Assembly: GCA_030848705.1 (NCBI GenBank)
Contig: JAUIZM010000013.1
Coordinates: forward strand, 1,240,001-1,304,000
Source: Heracleum sosnowskyi
Lineage: Eukaryota; Streptophyta; Magnoliopsida; Apiales; Apiaceae
Reading direction: 5' to 3'
DNA: 64,000 nt
Shown here: positions 20,601-31,799 of the stretch, one piece after another
Numbering within the stretch: position 1 is the stretch's first letter
How the letters are laid out: each line of letters begins with the position of its first letter
Translations under genes and position numbers: made by a program
The notes under the pieces: model-generated
Databases searched by the model: none
What the model was told of the DNA's origin: nothing
What the model saw: only the letters and a program-made list of their open reading frames with translations

Positions 20601-23600
20601 CTACATAGCTTCTGTTTCCAATTGTTTCTCTAAGAAGTCATCATAGATCTTCTTCTTCCTCATTTCTTCATTCTTCTTTATCTCAGAGATGGCCATTAGA
20701 ATATCATCTCTAGCAGTCATTTCTTCAATGAGAGGAGAGTCCTTTAGATCTTCAGCTGCTGTTCTGAGGGCACTCTCCACATATGAGTGTATAAACTCCA
20801 TCCTTATCTTGCTTTTTCCTCCATAATGATTTTTGTACTCCACAGTATAAGGATTTTGTTTTACCCTGCACAGCCCTTTCTTTCTTAGCTCCCTTGCCCT
20901 TTCTTCTATCTCGGCCAACTCCTTCTCTTTCTTACATCTCCTTTCTTCATTCTCTCTCCTCAGGTCTTCTTCATGATCAGCATGCATTTTCAAGAACCTG
21001 GCAATATCTATCTTCCATGTCCTTTCTTCCTTTTCTTCAAAGTTCAGCAAGGCATTTATCCTTTGAAGCTCATATTTATAGAAATGTTGCCAGCCTCCTT
21101 GCTTCATTATCTTCTCTCTTCCATCAGTGTACTTAATCTCTAGATGATCTAGCTTCAGTTTGACTTCAAAGATCCTTTGAGCTCTCAAAAATGCTAGGGC
21201 ATCTTCATCATAGTCTTCATCAAGTGGAAACACATGGATGCCAACAACATTTGTGAGTTTTCCAGTTTTCTTTGTTATCCTTATTCTTTTGGGTACACTC
21301 TTGATCTTCATATGCCTCACAAGAGGTACCTTTCTGGAACAAGGTGACTTTGTCTTTACTGCCACATCATTTGGAAGAAGCTTCATTCCTTTGCCCTTAA
21401 TCCACTGCAACACTCCACTGGCTGTGACCTTGTGGAGGTGTTTTCTTGATTTTTCTTTTGTGGCTTCACCCTTCTTCTGTGGCAACTCAGGTTCAGAAGT
21501 CTTAGATACTGATTTTGGAGGATCATTACTAACAGTACTCACCCTAGACTCAGAGTCTTGTGTTTTGGTTAAAGTACTGCCAGCAATGTCCTTGACTTGC
21601 TGAGTTCCACTCCTAGATCTCTTCACTGTCTCCTTTGCCCCCTTTGTGTCATGAGATCTCCTCCTGTGGGTTTTCTCCTCATCATCATCCTCCCCATCCT
21701 TCTTCTTGTTCTTTTCTTTGACAGATTCTGGCAAAACACCATGAATCAGAAAAGATTGTAGAATGTTAATCATCTCTAATTCCTCTGCTGTCTTGACTCC
21801 TTTCTTTGCTCTCAGCATTTGCAGCACCTGATTCATCTTTGTATTATTCTTCATTTGCAGATCTTTGGGAATGACTAGTTGGTCAATACTTCTGACTTTG
21901 GATAGACTTTGAAAAATTACTGTCCTTGGCTTGGGTATGACCTCAGGCAGTCTTTGATTTTGATCCATCTCCAAGTCATTATAAAGACTTTCATTGTTAG
22001 CCCCACTCTTTTCAATCAACTCCAGAATTATTAACACTTCAGTAAACCTCAGTTTCTCTAGAGTTTGAAATGCTAAGTGCCACAAGCAGTTGTCCTTGCA
22101 CACCATGATTATTTCTCTCAGATAAACATCCCTGATTTTCTTTACTGCAACTGTGAAGTACTTGATACTTTCCCTGAGCTTCTTTCTGTACACTTGTGCA
22201 TCTCCTTGAGCATTCTTGTAGGTGGCTTTCAGAAACTCCAGGAATGCCTCATCATGATAGATGTTAGAGTTGGCAACTTCCTGTAGCTTGGCCTCAGTGA
22301 TAAGTGTAGCTTGGGTAGGTTTAGCAACTGGAGTAGGTATAGCAGGTTGAGGGGTTGAGATGTCTTTAGGCATTGTGGATGGATAGAATGTTGTGGTGAC
22401 TGTGCTTTTCTGACCTTGTGCATTGATGACCTCTACAGGGGGAAGATTGATTGGCTTTATTGTCTCTTCAATGAGCTTGCCCTTAAGTTTTGACTGCTTG
22501 GCAGGTACTCCCCCTTTCTGTTTCACAATGACCTCCTTAACTTTCTCCCCCTTAGGCTTGGGATCAGACAAAAAGTCTTGAGCTTCACCAGGGATAGGCA
22601 GGTTCATGGATCTCATCAATGAGGTCATCATCTGTTGTTGCACCAGCAGGATGTTTGTTGTGTTGTTGCCTTGAGCATCGAGCTTGTCATTTAGTTGGCT
22701 TAGAGATGTAGATAGCATTCTGTTTTCATCCTTGAGAGAGGCCACTTCCTTTTCCAAGCCATCCACCTTGGAGAATAATTGGTGAGACTTGAAGGAGTTT
22801 AGAGATTGATCTTTGACCCTGGCAAAGTCATATTTTGAGATGTCTGACAGAGGGACTTCATCCACCAGCTTATCACCATACTGATTTTTCCACATGACAT
22901 TCAACATAGCATTGGTGGTGATGGTGGTCTTTGCTTGATTTTCCAGTGTAGAAGCCAGTTTCTTGATGTTGTCTGTGACCATGGCAAGAGTCACATCCAT
23001 CATGGACACATTAGTGGAGGTTTTCTGGACTTCTTTGAGGATACCATCCACCTTGGGAAAATCAGATAGATAAGAGTTTCTGAGCTTTGTGAGGGATCTG
23101 TCTGTCTCCTCCTGAATTGAAGAAATCTCTGATTGAAGCCCTTTCCCAAGATAATGCAGAGCCTTCAACTGGTTCTTGTACACATCATTTACAGCCTCAT
23201 AGATGGCAACAGGAGAAAGATCCTTAGCATTGGAGCCCAGAGAAGTGAGGTATTCTTCTCTCACAAAAGCTAGGGCATCCTTTAGATTTACAGTCCTCTT
23301 AGAATCCAACCAGGCATCCACATTTCCCTCTGGTTCAGCTGCATTCACAATCTTCTCCTGTTGAGCTTCAACATCCTCCTTATGGCATAGCAGGATAGCT
23401 TCATAATCAGCATTTGGAAGGTTGGAGGTGAGGAGATGTTGAGCTATCTTTGAGAACTCATCAATCTGTGCCACATTAAGATTTTGAATGGCTTCCTCTG
23501 TCAAGTGTGAGGGCACAGATGATGATCCTGAAGGCCTGTCATGGTGCACAGGCTTCAGCCATTCTGACATTGTGGCCTGAGTCAAGTGAGAGCTAGTGCT

Positions 23601-25364
23601 AGGCACTTCATGAGATGTGTGAGTTTGAGTCTCCTCCAGCCGTGGAATGGCTGTAGGGTCTGATGTTGTCTCCATTGAAATGGGATGTGTTACAACATTA
23701 GCCCTATATGTCTGTGAAGACATTTCCACATCCATAAGGAAGGGAGAATTTGGCACAGAGTCTCCAGTGAAAACTGGTGAAGCCTCTATGTTTGTGTTGG
23801 TGTCATTAGGATATGCCTCAGCATGCATTCCCTGACCAACTGAATGTGGGTCCTGAGTGGTGAGCACAGTGTCAAGCACCATGTCACTTGAAGTTGACTC
23901 AATCACAGGGCTGGATTGTGATTGATCAAGGGCAAGATTGTCATGAGAATGACTCTCTTGTTCAGAAGAAATTTTAGTGGAGGAATCTGAGAGAGAAGTG
24001 GGGTTCAGATTAGATTTTGGCAACTCCCCCTGAGAAATAGGAGGAGTTTCAACATTGATGTGCTCTCCACTTAGTGTTTGATCACCCTTATCACTCCTAG
24101 GGTCAAGAGTGAGGTCTTGACCCTGTGCAGACTCTTTACAACTTGCAGTGGGGAGGCTGCTCTTTTCAATGCCCATGACCTGTTGAGAGGCCATAGACAG
24201 TAGCAGGTGTACCCCTTTTTCCACATCTGAATCCTGTTGAGAGGATGCAGTGGTGGCTACAGATTTTGATTTCTTCTTTGGTCTGGTGAGAGGTGACTCA
24301 GGAATCTCACTTGCTAACTCTACAGATTCATGGATAATAGCTAGGGTTCTCTTCTTCTTCTTTTTAGTGACATCAACCTTTTGAGAGATTGATGCACTTG
24401 GCTGACTAGCCTCTACAGTGGTGTTTACAGAGGGGTTTCTGGATGGGATAGGGAGGCTTGGGTTAGACTGTGAAGCTCCTTCAGTCTCAGCCTCCCCTGT
24501 CCAGGAAAGAGCATGGTATATGGGCTTATCAAGTGGATAAGACTCGAATGTGTCCTGCATATGCTTGGTCACACTCAAGACCACATCCACTTGATTCCGC
24601 GTATCCAATGAACCAAATAGAATTTTGGACATGGACTTGGAATAAGCCATCTTTGATTTATCTATACCCTCCAAGTCATGGACATTAGCATCAAGATAAT
24701 TTAAAATAACTTGAAGAAAGCGAGGGTAAAAGATGTCATTACCTCTTCCACGGACTGTCCTCCCTAGCCTTTGAGCCAATTCCTTGAGGATTATTGCTCC
24801 AACATTGATTTCCTGATTGTAGGCTAGGGAATAGGCCAGCTTCACAGCAATGTGACTGATATGGTCCCATACTGTCTTTCTGCAAAGGAACACCTTCTAG
24901 AGTGCATCAAATAGGAATGACCACTCCCTTCTTACAAATTTCTTGTTCAGCTTTCCGGTATCTATCTCATCTGCATACCGAATGAGGGTCATGAAGTCTA
25001 CTATTTGAGCATCAGTAGCTTCTGGGTCATGACCCTCCACCTTGAACCCCAATGCTTCATTGATCTCCTTTTCACCAAACTGGAAGTGTTTGCCTCCAAT
25101 TGAACAAGCAACCTCCTGGAATGAAGTTCCATCTTCTCTAGCCATTGTTGATACCAACGCCGTTCGCCAAAATCCTTCCAACACATCGACATACAGTGTA
25201 GGGTTCAAGGTTAGGGCTTGGCTGAGGTAGGAGGTGTTCAAGAACCGTACAAAACACTTGTACCTTGGTTTAGCCTCAGCCTCAGAGGGAATGGTGAGAA
25301 GATTGGTTTCTTTGGGTATGGTTAAAGGAATAGAGGATGATACGGTTTGAGATTTGGGTGCCAT
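20601..25364 (-). pseudogene. Element B ORF2 (Sirevirus-type extra ORF), one internal stop
   Basis: One frame of 1588 codons from ATG 25364 (MAPKSQTV) to the stop at 20601, interrupted by a single TAG at 24897-24899 (after FLFDAL). The N-terminal ~250 residues have motifs parallel to ORF2 of element C (NEALGFKV / RAAMGFPE; KKFVRREWSFLFD / RPFLRKEWSFFFD). This is a domain seen in extra ORFs of Sirevirus-like elements, sometimes called env-like. The middle is serine/threonine- and proline-rich, then a helical coiled-coil-like region, then lysine/glutamate-rich helices to the end. No signal peptide or membrane segment is evident. Its role is unknown. With the stop, a truncated 155-residue protein is expected unless there is readthrough. 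Confidence 0.8.
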
Positions 25365-26078
25365 TTCAAAATAGAGAATAAGAAAGAGAGTAGAGAATTT
25401 GTGCTTAGGTTTGAGAGTTTGAGAGCAATAGACAAGATGAAAAGTTGTGAACGGTTAGAAAAAGGTATTTATATGATAGAGACACTGCGATATGGAGTTA
25501 TGAATATGTACAGTCTATGTGTATGTCGCGAAGTCAATAATAGCCTGTACCGCAAAGTCTTGCAAAATATATCGCATAGTCTCAACAATGAACTATGTCG
25601 CAAAGTCTTCAAAATGAAAGAATCAGGGAGACTTTGCGATATAGTAGAAATACCCTGTCTAAAACTCTCTTGTAGGAATTTTGAGCAATTTGTCAGACTT
25701 TTATCAAATTTTGAAATAAAATTAATTTAAATCAAAATTCTGTCAAATGTGGAGACTTGTCGATATAGTTATTCTAAGTCGCGAAGTCATAAAATTAACT
25801 ATGTCGCAAACTCATGAAATGAACTATGTCGCGAAGTCTCACAATCTCAACAGTTTGCGATATAAGTCTGTTTGATTTGAACTATGTCGTGAACTCTTAA
25901 AATCATCTATATCGAGATGTCTCAAAAGCTCACAACTCCACCAACAAATATGATTTTGAAAAATATGCAGTAAAATACTGAAATATTTATAAATCATATC
26001 TCAGCCAATTTTCACTCCAAACAAATAGATCATTTAAATACAGTGAAAATTTACTGCTGCAACAATTAACCAGCATAT
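25365..26078 (-). promoter_or_regulatory. Element B spacer between pol and ORF2, with internal promoter and CGCGA motif array
   Basis: It has no minus-strand ORF. A TATA box (ATATAAATACC on the minus strand, 25474-25464) lies about 100 bp before the ORF2 ATG. It is followed by a CT-rich leader typical of plant 5' UTRs. From 25490 to 25920 it holds at least eight copies of an ACTATGTCGCGAAGTCT-like motif (both TGTCGCGAAGTC and GACTTTGCGATATAG orientations). The same motif family occurs in the element's LTR (19738-20110). Confidence 0.6.
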
Positions 26079-26632
26079 TTACTTAGAACAACTGAATGAA
26101 GGATTGAGCATTCCAATTTCACTCACAAGTCTGTTGAAGACTGCTTCATTCAGAGGTTTAGTAAATATGTCAGCTAGTTGTTTCTCAGTTGGAACATAAG
26201 AGACTTCTATGGTACCATTTGCAGCATGTTCCCTAATGAAATGGTACCTGATCTCAATGTGCTTTGTAGTAGAATGATTAACAGGATTGGCCACTATGGA
26301 TATTGCACTAGTATTATCACACATGAGAGGGATGTGTTCTAACACTAGCCCATAATCCATGAGTTGATTTCTAATCCAAAGCAATTGAGCACAGCAACTT
26401 CCAGCAGCAATATATTCAGCCTCAGCTGTGGATGTTGCTGTGGACTGTTGTTTCTTACTAAACCAGGACACTAACCTTTGACCTAGGAATTGACAGCTTC
26501 CAGAGGTGCTCTTCCTGTCAATTCTGCATCCAGCATAATCAGAATCTGTGTAACCAACCAGGTTGAACCCAGTGCCCTTTGGATACCATAGCCCAAGATT
26601 AGGAGTCCCCTTTAGATATTTGAAAATTCTTT
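26079..26632 (-). CDS. Element B pol, C-terminal part (RNase H)
   Basis: The frame continues the pol of 41123-38463 across inserted element C. It starts with KRIFKYLKGT, passes GYTDSDYAGCRIDRKSTSG and STAEAEYIAAG, and ends TEKQLADIFTKPLNEAVFNRL before the stop at 26079. These are the RNase H motifs of Ty1/copia. The methionine-initiated piece (26079-26471) is only part of it. Without element C the pol frame would be open; as it stands it is split. Confidence 0.88.
26628..26632. other. Target site duplication of element C, left
   Basis: TCTTT before the LTR, identical to TCTTT at 38463-38467 after the other LTR. Confidence 0.9.
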
Positions 26633-27179
26633 TGTTAGATATAATTGCTAATGTTTGTTTATCAGTGTTTAAGCAACAGGTACTGGTCAGAGTTTATCAG
26701 AAGCCGATCAGAGTTTAGTTAAACTCTGATAGGGTGAAGAGTTTAAAGGAAGCTAGTCAGAGTTTATTTAAAGTCTGACAAGGTGATAGTTGAATTAGCT
26801 GTCGGTGCAGAATTGAAGATTCTAGAAGCAATACATTCTGAAGATGGAAAGAAGCAGAATATATTGATACAGCTAAGGAAACAGGATAGAAGATAAGAAG
26901 CAATCCTTAATTGATATGAATTGTATAGCTAACTTGTAGGAATATCAATTAGAGAAGGATTGTATGTAGCTGTGTACTATATAAACACAGATAGGTTATC
27001 CCTAGAAGGGACGCGATCATTGAGATATTATTCTTGTAACCTAGAAGCTCTTTATGATTCATTAACATCATAAAGAGAGAAGCTGTTAATAAGATTACAG
27101 TTCTATTGATTCATAAATAGTGTTATTAATTATTATTATTCTCATACATACTTGATTATATTGTGTATTCGGCCTAACA
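26633..27179 (+). repeat. Element C 5' LTR (547 bp)
   Basis: TGTTAGATAT...GGCCTAACA. It is identical to 37916-38462 except one base (TAAATAG here, TAAACAG there, near 27117). TATA-like CTATATAAAC at 26978-26987 is the likely transcription start region. The first 150 bp carry four CAGAGTTTA-type motifs, one pair forming an inverted repeat (CAGAGTTTAGTTAAACTCTG). Confidence 0.96.
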
Positions 27180-27181
27180 AT

Positions 27182-27194
27182 TGGTATCAGAGCC
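27182..27194 (+). other. Element C primer binding site (tRNA-iMet)
   Basis: TGGTATCAGAGCC, complementary to the 3' end of plant initiator tRNA-Met, lies two bases after the LTR. This is the usual arrangement in Ty1/copia. Confidence 0.92.
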
Positions 27195-27242
27195 AAGGCT
27201 GTTTAATATATACAGTTTTACGATTAAAACACAGTAATAATC

Positions 27243-30200
27243 ATGTCTGAAGAAAATCAAAATCAAGTTCCTCCTGCGGCTGAACAGGTTAAGCCAAATT
27301 CTGTGAGTCGATATGAAACTATCAGGGTTCCAATTCTCAGGCCAATAGAGTATCCTATATGGAAGGTGAAGATGACCATGTTTCTGGAGGCTACAGATCC
27401 AGAATATCTTGACAGAATCAATAATGGTCCTCATAAGCCAACTAAATTATCTCCTGCTGTTGGTGATAAAGAACAGACACTGATTCCAAAGGAAAAGAAA
27501 GATTATACTCCTGAAGACATCTCATCAATTGCAAAGGATGCAAAGGTTAGACATCTACTCCACAGTGCTTTAGATAATGTTATGTCTAACAGAGTAATTG
27601 GCTGCAAAACGGCAAAGGAAATCTGGGATGCTTTGGAAGTAAGGTGTCAAGGAACCACTGCTATAAAGAAGAACAGGAAGACAATACTCACACAGGAGTA
27701 TGAGCACTTTGATTCAAGATCTAATGAAACCTTGACTGAGACTTATGACAGGTTTTGTAAATTACTGAATGATCTGTCTCTGGTTGACAAAGAATATAAT
27801 CTTGAAGAGTCAAATCTCAAGTTTCTCTTATCTCTACCTGAAAAATGGGATCTGAAGACGACCTCAATCAGAGATAATTATGATCTTGATGATACAGATC
27901 TTGATGAGATTTATGGCTTGTTAAAGACTCACGAACTTGAGATAGATCAAAGAAACAGAAGGTCAAGCAAGAAGACAAAATCTGTTGCTCTCAAAGTTGA
28001 GGAGAAGCCCATTGAAAAGAAGGAATCATCAAAGAAGAAAGCCAAGGGAAAGGCTTTAGTCATTAAATCTGAAAGTGAGTCATCAAACTCTGATGATGAC
28101 TCAAACTCTGATGAAGCTTCTGACTCTGAGGATGATGAAGAACGGTTGATGCAAATGGCGGCATTGATGGTGAAGACCTTCAAGAAGATGGGATTCAAGA
28201 ACTCCAAGAAAGGAAAGAGATTCTCAAGGAGAGATTCAAATTCTGAGAAGAAGAATTTCAGAAAGTCTGATGGAAAAGATACCAAGTCTGGAAAGAAGGA
28301 CAAATCTGAGATCCAGTGCTACAAGTGCAAAGAGATGGGTCACTATGCTCCAGAGTGCAAGAAAGGAAAAACTGGAAAAGCACTCGTCTCTAAAGGCAAA
28401 GACTGGGCAGATACTTCAGATTCTGATGATGGAGAAAATTATGCTCTTATGGCAACTGTCAAAGATGAGACTGAATCATCAGAAAATAAGGGTATAATAG
28501 AGAGCACACTTATCTTGGACAGTGGATGCTCAGGACATATGACTGGAAATAAAGCCCTGCTATCAGACTTTGTGGAGAAGGATGGCCCAAAAGTTTCCTA
28601 TGGAGATGGCAACGTAGGACATACTCTGGGATATGGCAACATTAATCTTGGAGGTGTCATCATCACTAATGTAGCTCTAGTCTCAGGACTCAAGCACAAT
28701 CTGTTATCTGTGAGTCAAATCTGTGACAGAGGAAACCATGTAGATTTTCATAGTGAATACTGTGAAGTTATCAGTAAATCTACTGGAAAAGTTGTTCTAG
28801 TTGGACACAGGCGCAACAATATTTATGAAGCAAGTTTGGTAACAAACTCTGATGGAAAAACAGTGTGTCTGACTGCAAGAATGTCAAATGAAGAGAGTTG
28901 GAATTGGCATAAAAAGCTCTCTCATCTCAATTTGAACAACATTAATGAGCTGATAAGAAAGGATCTTGTAAGAGGACTCCCAAAATCAACACTCAGTCTA
29001 AATGGCCTATGTGATTCCTGTCAAAAGGCCAAACAAAGGAAGTCATCTTTCAAGAGCAAAACTGAATCTTCAGTAGTGGAACCTTATCATCTTCTACATG
29101 TTGATCTTTTTGGACCAGTGAATATAATGTCAATGGGCAGAAAGAAATATGCTCTAGTAATTGTTGATGAATATACTAGATATACATGGGTGTATTTCTT
29201 GTCAAAGAAGGATGAAACTGCTCAAATTCTAATGGATCATGTAAATCTACTGGACAAAGGATCACAGCACAAAGTCAAAATAATAAGGAGTGATAATGGA
29301 ACTGAATTCAGAAATTCATTCATGGAAGCTTTCTGCAAGGAAAGAGGGGTGAAACAAGAATTTTCTGCACCTGGCACTCCACAGCAAAATGGTGTAGTTG
29401 AAAGAAAGAACAGAACTTTAATTGAAGCAGCCAGAACTATGCTTGAAGAAGCAAAATTACCAACTTATTTCTGGGCAGAAGCTGTTCAAACTGCTTGTTT
29501 TACTCAAAATGCTACATTGATCAACAAGCATGGGAAAACACCATATGAGATGGTGAAAAATAAGAAGCCAAATTTGAAATATTTTCATATATTTGGATGC
29601 AAATGCTTTGTGTTGAAGACTCATCCTGAACAGTTGACAAAGTTCGAGTTAAAAGCTGATGAAGGAATTTTTGTTGGCTATCCACTGTCAACAAAAGCAT
29701 TCAGAGTTTACAATCTAAGAACTAAAGTGATCATGGAATCCATACATGTGTCATTTGATGACAAGAAAATAATTGGACTTGAAGACAAGGATGGATATGA
29801 TCAACTACGTTTTGAAAATGAAGATCTACTCTCTAATGATATAAACTCTGATGAAGCAGGGTTGACAAACTCTGACGAAGCATACTCTGAACCTCTACTG
29901 GTAAATACTGGAGAAACTGATAATTCTCAAATTGAACAAAATAGAGAACCAGTTGAGGGGGAGCGTGAAGAAGCTCAACATGACACAGCAAGTGAGTCAG
30001 TTGAGGAAACTGATTCAAACTCTGACAATTCAAACTCTGAGTCATCAAATTCAGGGGGAGCCTCAGAGAATGTAGAAAGTCAACATATGAATCAGGAGAG
30101 CATGGATCAAGGGGGAGGATCCAACAATGATGCAAGAAACCACTTACCATCAGCAAGAAAGTGGACACAGGCACACACACCTGATCTCATAATTGGAGAT

Positions 30201-31799
30201 CCTGATGCTGGTGTAAGAACCAGAAGTGCAACAAATAATGAGTGTCTGTATCATGCTTTCTTGTCTCAAACTGAACCAAAGAAAGTGGAGGAAGCTCTTC
30301 AAGATGCTAATTGGATTACAGCAATGCAAGAAGAGTTAAATGAATTTGAAAGAAATGAAGTCTGGACACTTGTACCTAGACCAAAGAACAGATCAATTGT
30401 AGGTACAAAGTGGGTTTTCAGAAACAAGACTGACAGTGATGGTGTGATTACAAGGAATAAGGCTAGACTTGTGGCAAAAGGTTATTCACAACAGGAAGGA
30501 ATTGACTATGATGAAACCTTTGCTCCAGTTGCAAGACTGGAGGCCATAAGGATTTTTCTGGCCTATGCTGCACACAAGAAGTTTAAAGTCTTTCAGATGG
30601 ATGTGAAAAGTGCTTTTCTCAATGGGAAGCTTGAAGAAGAGGTATTTGTTGAACAACCACCAGGATTTGTAGATCCCAAGCATCCAGATTATGTCTACAG
30701 GCTTGACAAGGCATTATATGGACTAAAGCAAGCACCAAGAGCATGGTATGAAACTCTTGCTCAATTTCTTTTAGAAAGTGGGTTCACAAGAGGTACAATT
30801 GATAAAACTTTGTTTTATTTCAATTCTGGTGATAATTTGCTGTTAGTTCAAATTTATGTAGATGATATTATTTTTGGATCTACTAATGACAAACTTTGTA
30901 AGAAGTTTGCAAAGCTTATGCAATCCAGGTATCAAATGAGCATGATGGGAGAGCTTAGTTATTTTCTAGGCTTACAGGTCAAGCAAACAGATGATGGTAT
31001 TTTCATAAATCAAGCAAAATATACCAGAAATCTTCTCAAGAAATTTGGTATGCTTGATAGTTCATCTGCTACTACTCCCATGGCTACTGCAACAAAGCTA
31101 GACAAAGACACAGGAGCCTCAGTAGATATGACAAACTACAGAGGAATGATAGGGTCTTTACTGTATCTTACAGCAAGTAGACCTGATATCATGTATGCAA
31201 CATGTCTTTGTGCAAGATTTCAAGCAGATCCTAGAGAGCCTCATCTAACAGCTGTAAAAAGGATTTTCAAATATCTCAAAGGCACCATAACCTTGGGTTT
31301 GTGGTATCCTAGAGAATCAGAGTTTAAGTTGATTGGTTACTCTGATGCAGATTTTGCAGGCTGTAAGATAGACAGAAAAAGTACAAGTGGAAGCTGTCAA
31401 TTTTTAGGTGACAGATTAGTTTCTTGGTATAGCAAGAAACAGAAGTCAATTTCCACATCCACAGCTGAAGCAGAGTATATAGCAGCTGGTAGCTGTTGTG
31501 CACAGATTTTATGGATGAAGAATCAATTGCTGGATTATGGGTTAAGGTACTCTAAAATTCCTATTTTCTGTGATAACCAAAGTGCTATTGCTATGACAGG
31601 AAATCCAGTACAGCATTCCATGACCAAGCACATCAGCATAAGATATCATTTTATCAGAGAACATGTGGAAGAAGGGAATATTGAGCTTCATTTTGTGTCT
31701 ACAGACCAACAACTTGCAGATATCTTCACCAAACCTTTGAGTGAAGCTACTTTTACAAGATTGGTAAATGAACTTGGAATGATCTCTGGTTCTGACTAG
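27243..31799 (+). CDS. Element C gag-pol polyprotein (1518 aa, intact)
   Basis: One open frame. Gag begins at residue 1 with a UBN2-type region (YPIWKVKMTMFLEAT). The CCHC zinc knuckle CYKCKEMGHYAPEC is at about 359. The aspartic protease motif LDSGCSGHMTG is at about 425. Pre-integrase HHCC (WHKKLSH...CDSCQKAK) is at about 560-600. The integrase core D-D-E is at about 620 (VDLFGP), 683 (SDNGTEF) and 719 (VERKNRT). RT has KARLVAKGYSQQEGIDY and catalytic YVDD at about 1205. RNase H runs from SDADFAGC (about 1368) to LADIFTKPL. The order protease-integrase-RT-RNase H is diagnostic of Ty1/copia. With near-identical LTRs and no stops, this copy looks coding-competent. Start ATG 27243 is 49 bp after the primer binding site. 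Confidence 0.95.
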   Translation: MSEENQNQVPPAAEQVKPNSVSRYETIRVPILRPIEYPIWKVKMTMFLEATDPEYLDRINNGPHKPTKLSPAVGDKEQTLIPKEKKDYTPEDISSIAKDAKVRHLLHSALDNVMSNRVIGCKTAKEIWDALEVRCQGTTAIKKNRKTILTQEYEHFDSRSNETLTETYDRFCKLLNDLSLVDKEYNLEESNLKFLLSLPEKWDLKTTSIRDNYDLDDTDLDEIYGLLKTHELEIDQRNRRSSKKTKSVALKVEEKPIEKKESSKKKAKGKALVIKSESESSNSDDDSNSDEASDSEDDEERLMQMAALMVKTFKKMGFKNSKKGKRFSRRDSNSEKKNFRKSDGKDTKSGKKDKSEIQCYKCKEMGHYAPECKKGKTGKALVSKGKDWADTSDSDDGENYALMATVKDETESSENKGIIESTLILDSGCSGHMTGNKALLSDFVEKDGPKVSYGDGNVGHTLGYGNINLGGVIITNVALVSGLKHNLLSVSQICDRGNHVDFHSEYCEVISKSTGKVVLVGHRRNNIYEASLVTNSDGKTVCLTARMSNEESWNWHKKLSHLNLNNINELIRKDLVRGLPKSTLSLNGLCDSCQKAKQRKSSFKSKTESSVVEPYHLLHVDLFGPVNIMSMGRKKYALVIVDEYTRYTWVYFLSKKDETAQILMDHVNLLDKGSQHKVKIIRSDNGTEFRNSFMEAFCKERGVKQEFSAPGTPQQNGVVERKNRTLIEAARTMLEEAKLPTYFWAEAVQTACFTQNATLINKHGKTPYEMVKNKKPNLKYFHIFGCKCFVLKTHPEQLTKFELKADEGIFVGYPLSTKAFRVYNLRTKVIMESIHVSFDDKKIIGLEDKDGYDQLRFENEDLLSNDINSDEAGLTNSDEAYSEPLLVNTGETDNSQIEQNREPVEGEREEAQHDTASESVEETDSNSDNSNSESSNSGGASENVESQHMNQESMDQGGGSNNDARNHLPSARKWTQAHTPDLIIGDPDAGVRTRSATNNECLYHAFLSQTEPKKVEEALQDANWITAMQEELNEFERNEVWTLVPRPKNRSIVGTKWVFRNKTDSDGVITRNKARLVAKGYSQQEGIDYDETFAPVARLEAIRIFLAYAAHKKFKVFQMDVKSAFLNGKLEEEVFVEQPPGFVDPKHPDYVYRLDKALYGLKQAPRAWYETLAQFLLESGFTRGTIDKTLFYFNSGDNLLLVQIYVDDIIFGSTNDKLCKKFAKLMQSRYQMSMMGELSYFLGLQVKQTDDGIFINQAKYTRNLLKKFGMLDSSSATTPMATATKLDKDTGASVDMTNYRGMIGSLLYLTASRPDIMYATCLCARFQADPREPHLTAVKRIFKYLKGTITLGLWYPRESEFKLIGYSDADFAGCKIDRKSTSGSCQFLGDRLVSWYSKKQKSISTSTAEAEYIAAGSCCAQILWMKNQLLDYGLRYSKIPIFCDNQSAIAMTGNPVQHSMTKHISIRYHFIREHVEEGNIELHFVSTDQQLADIFTKPLSEATFTRLVNELGMISGSD

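Noticed and set aside
25347..25730. 127-codon plus-strand ORF
   Set aside because: It overlaps the ORF2 start of element B and its promoter and motif array, has no recognisable domain, and its residues follow the repeated CGCGA motif.
27947..28303. 118-codon minus-strand ORF rich in Phe/Ser
   Set aside because: Antisense shadow of the lysine/glutamate-rich part of element C gag.
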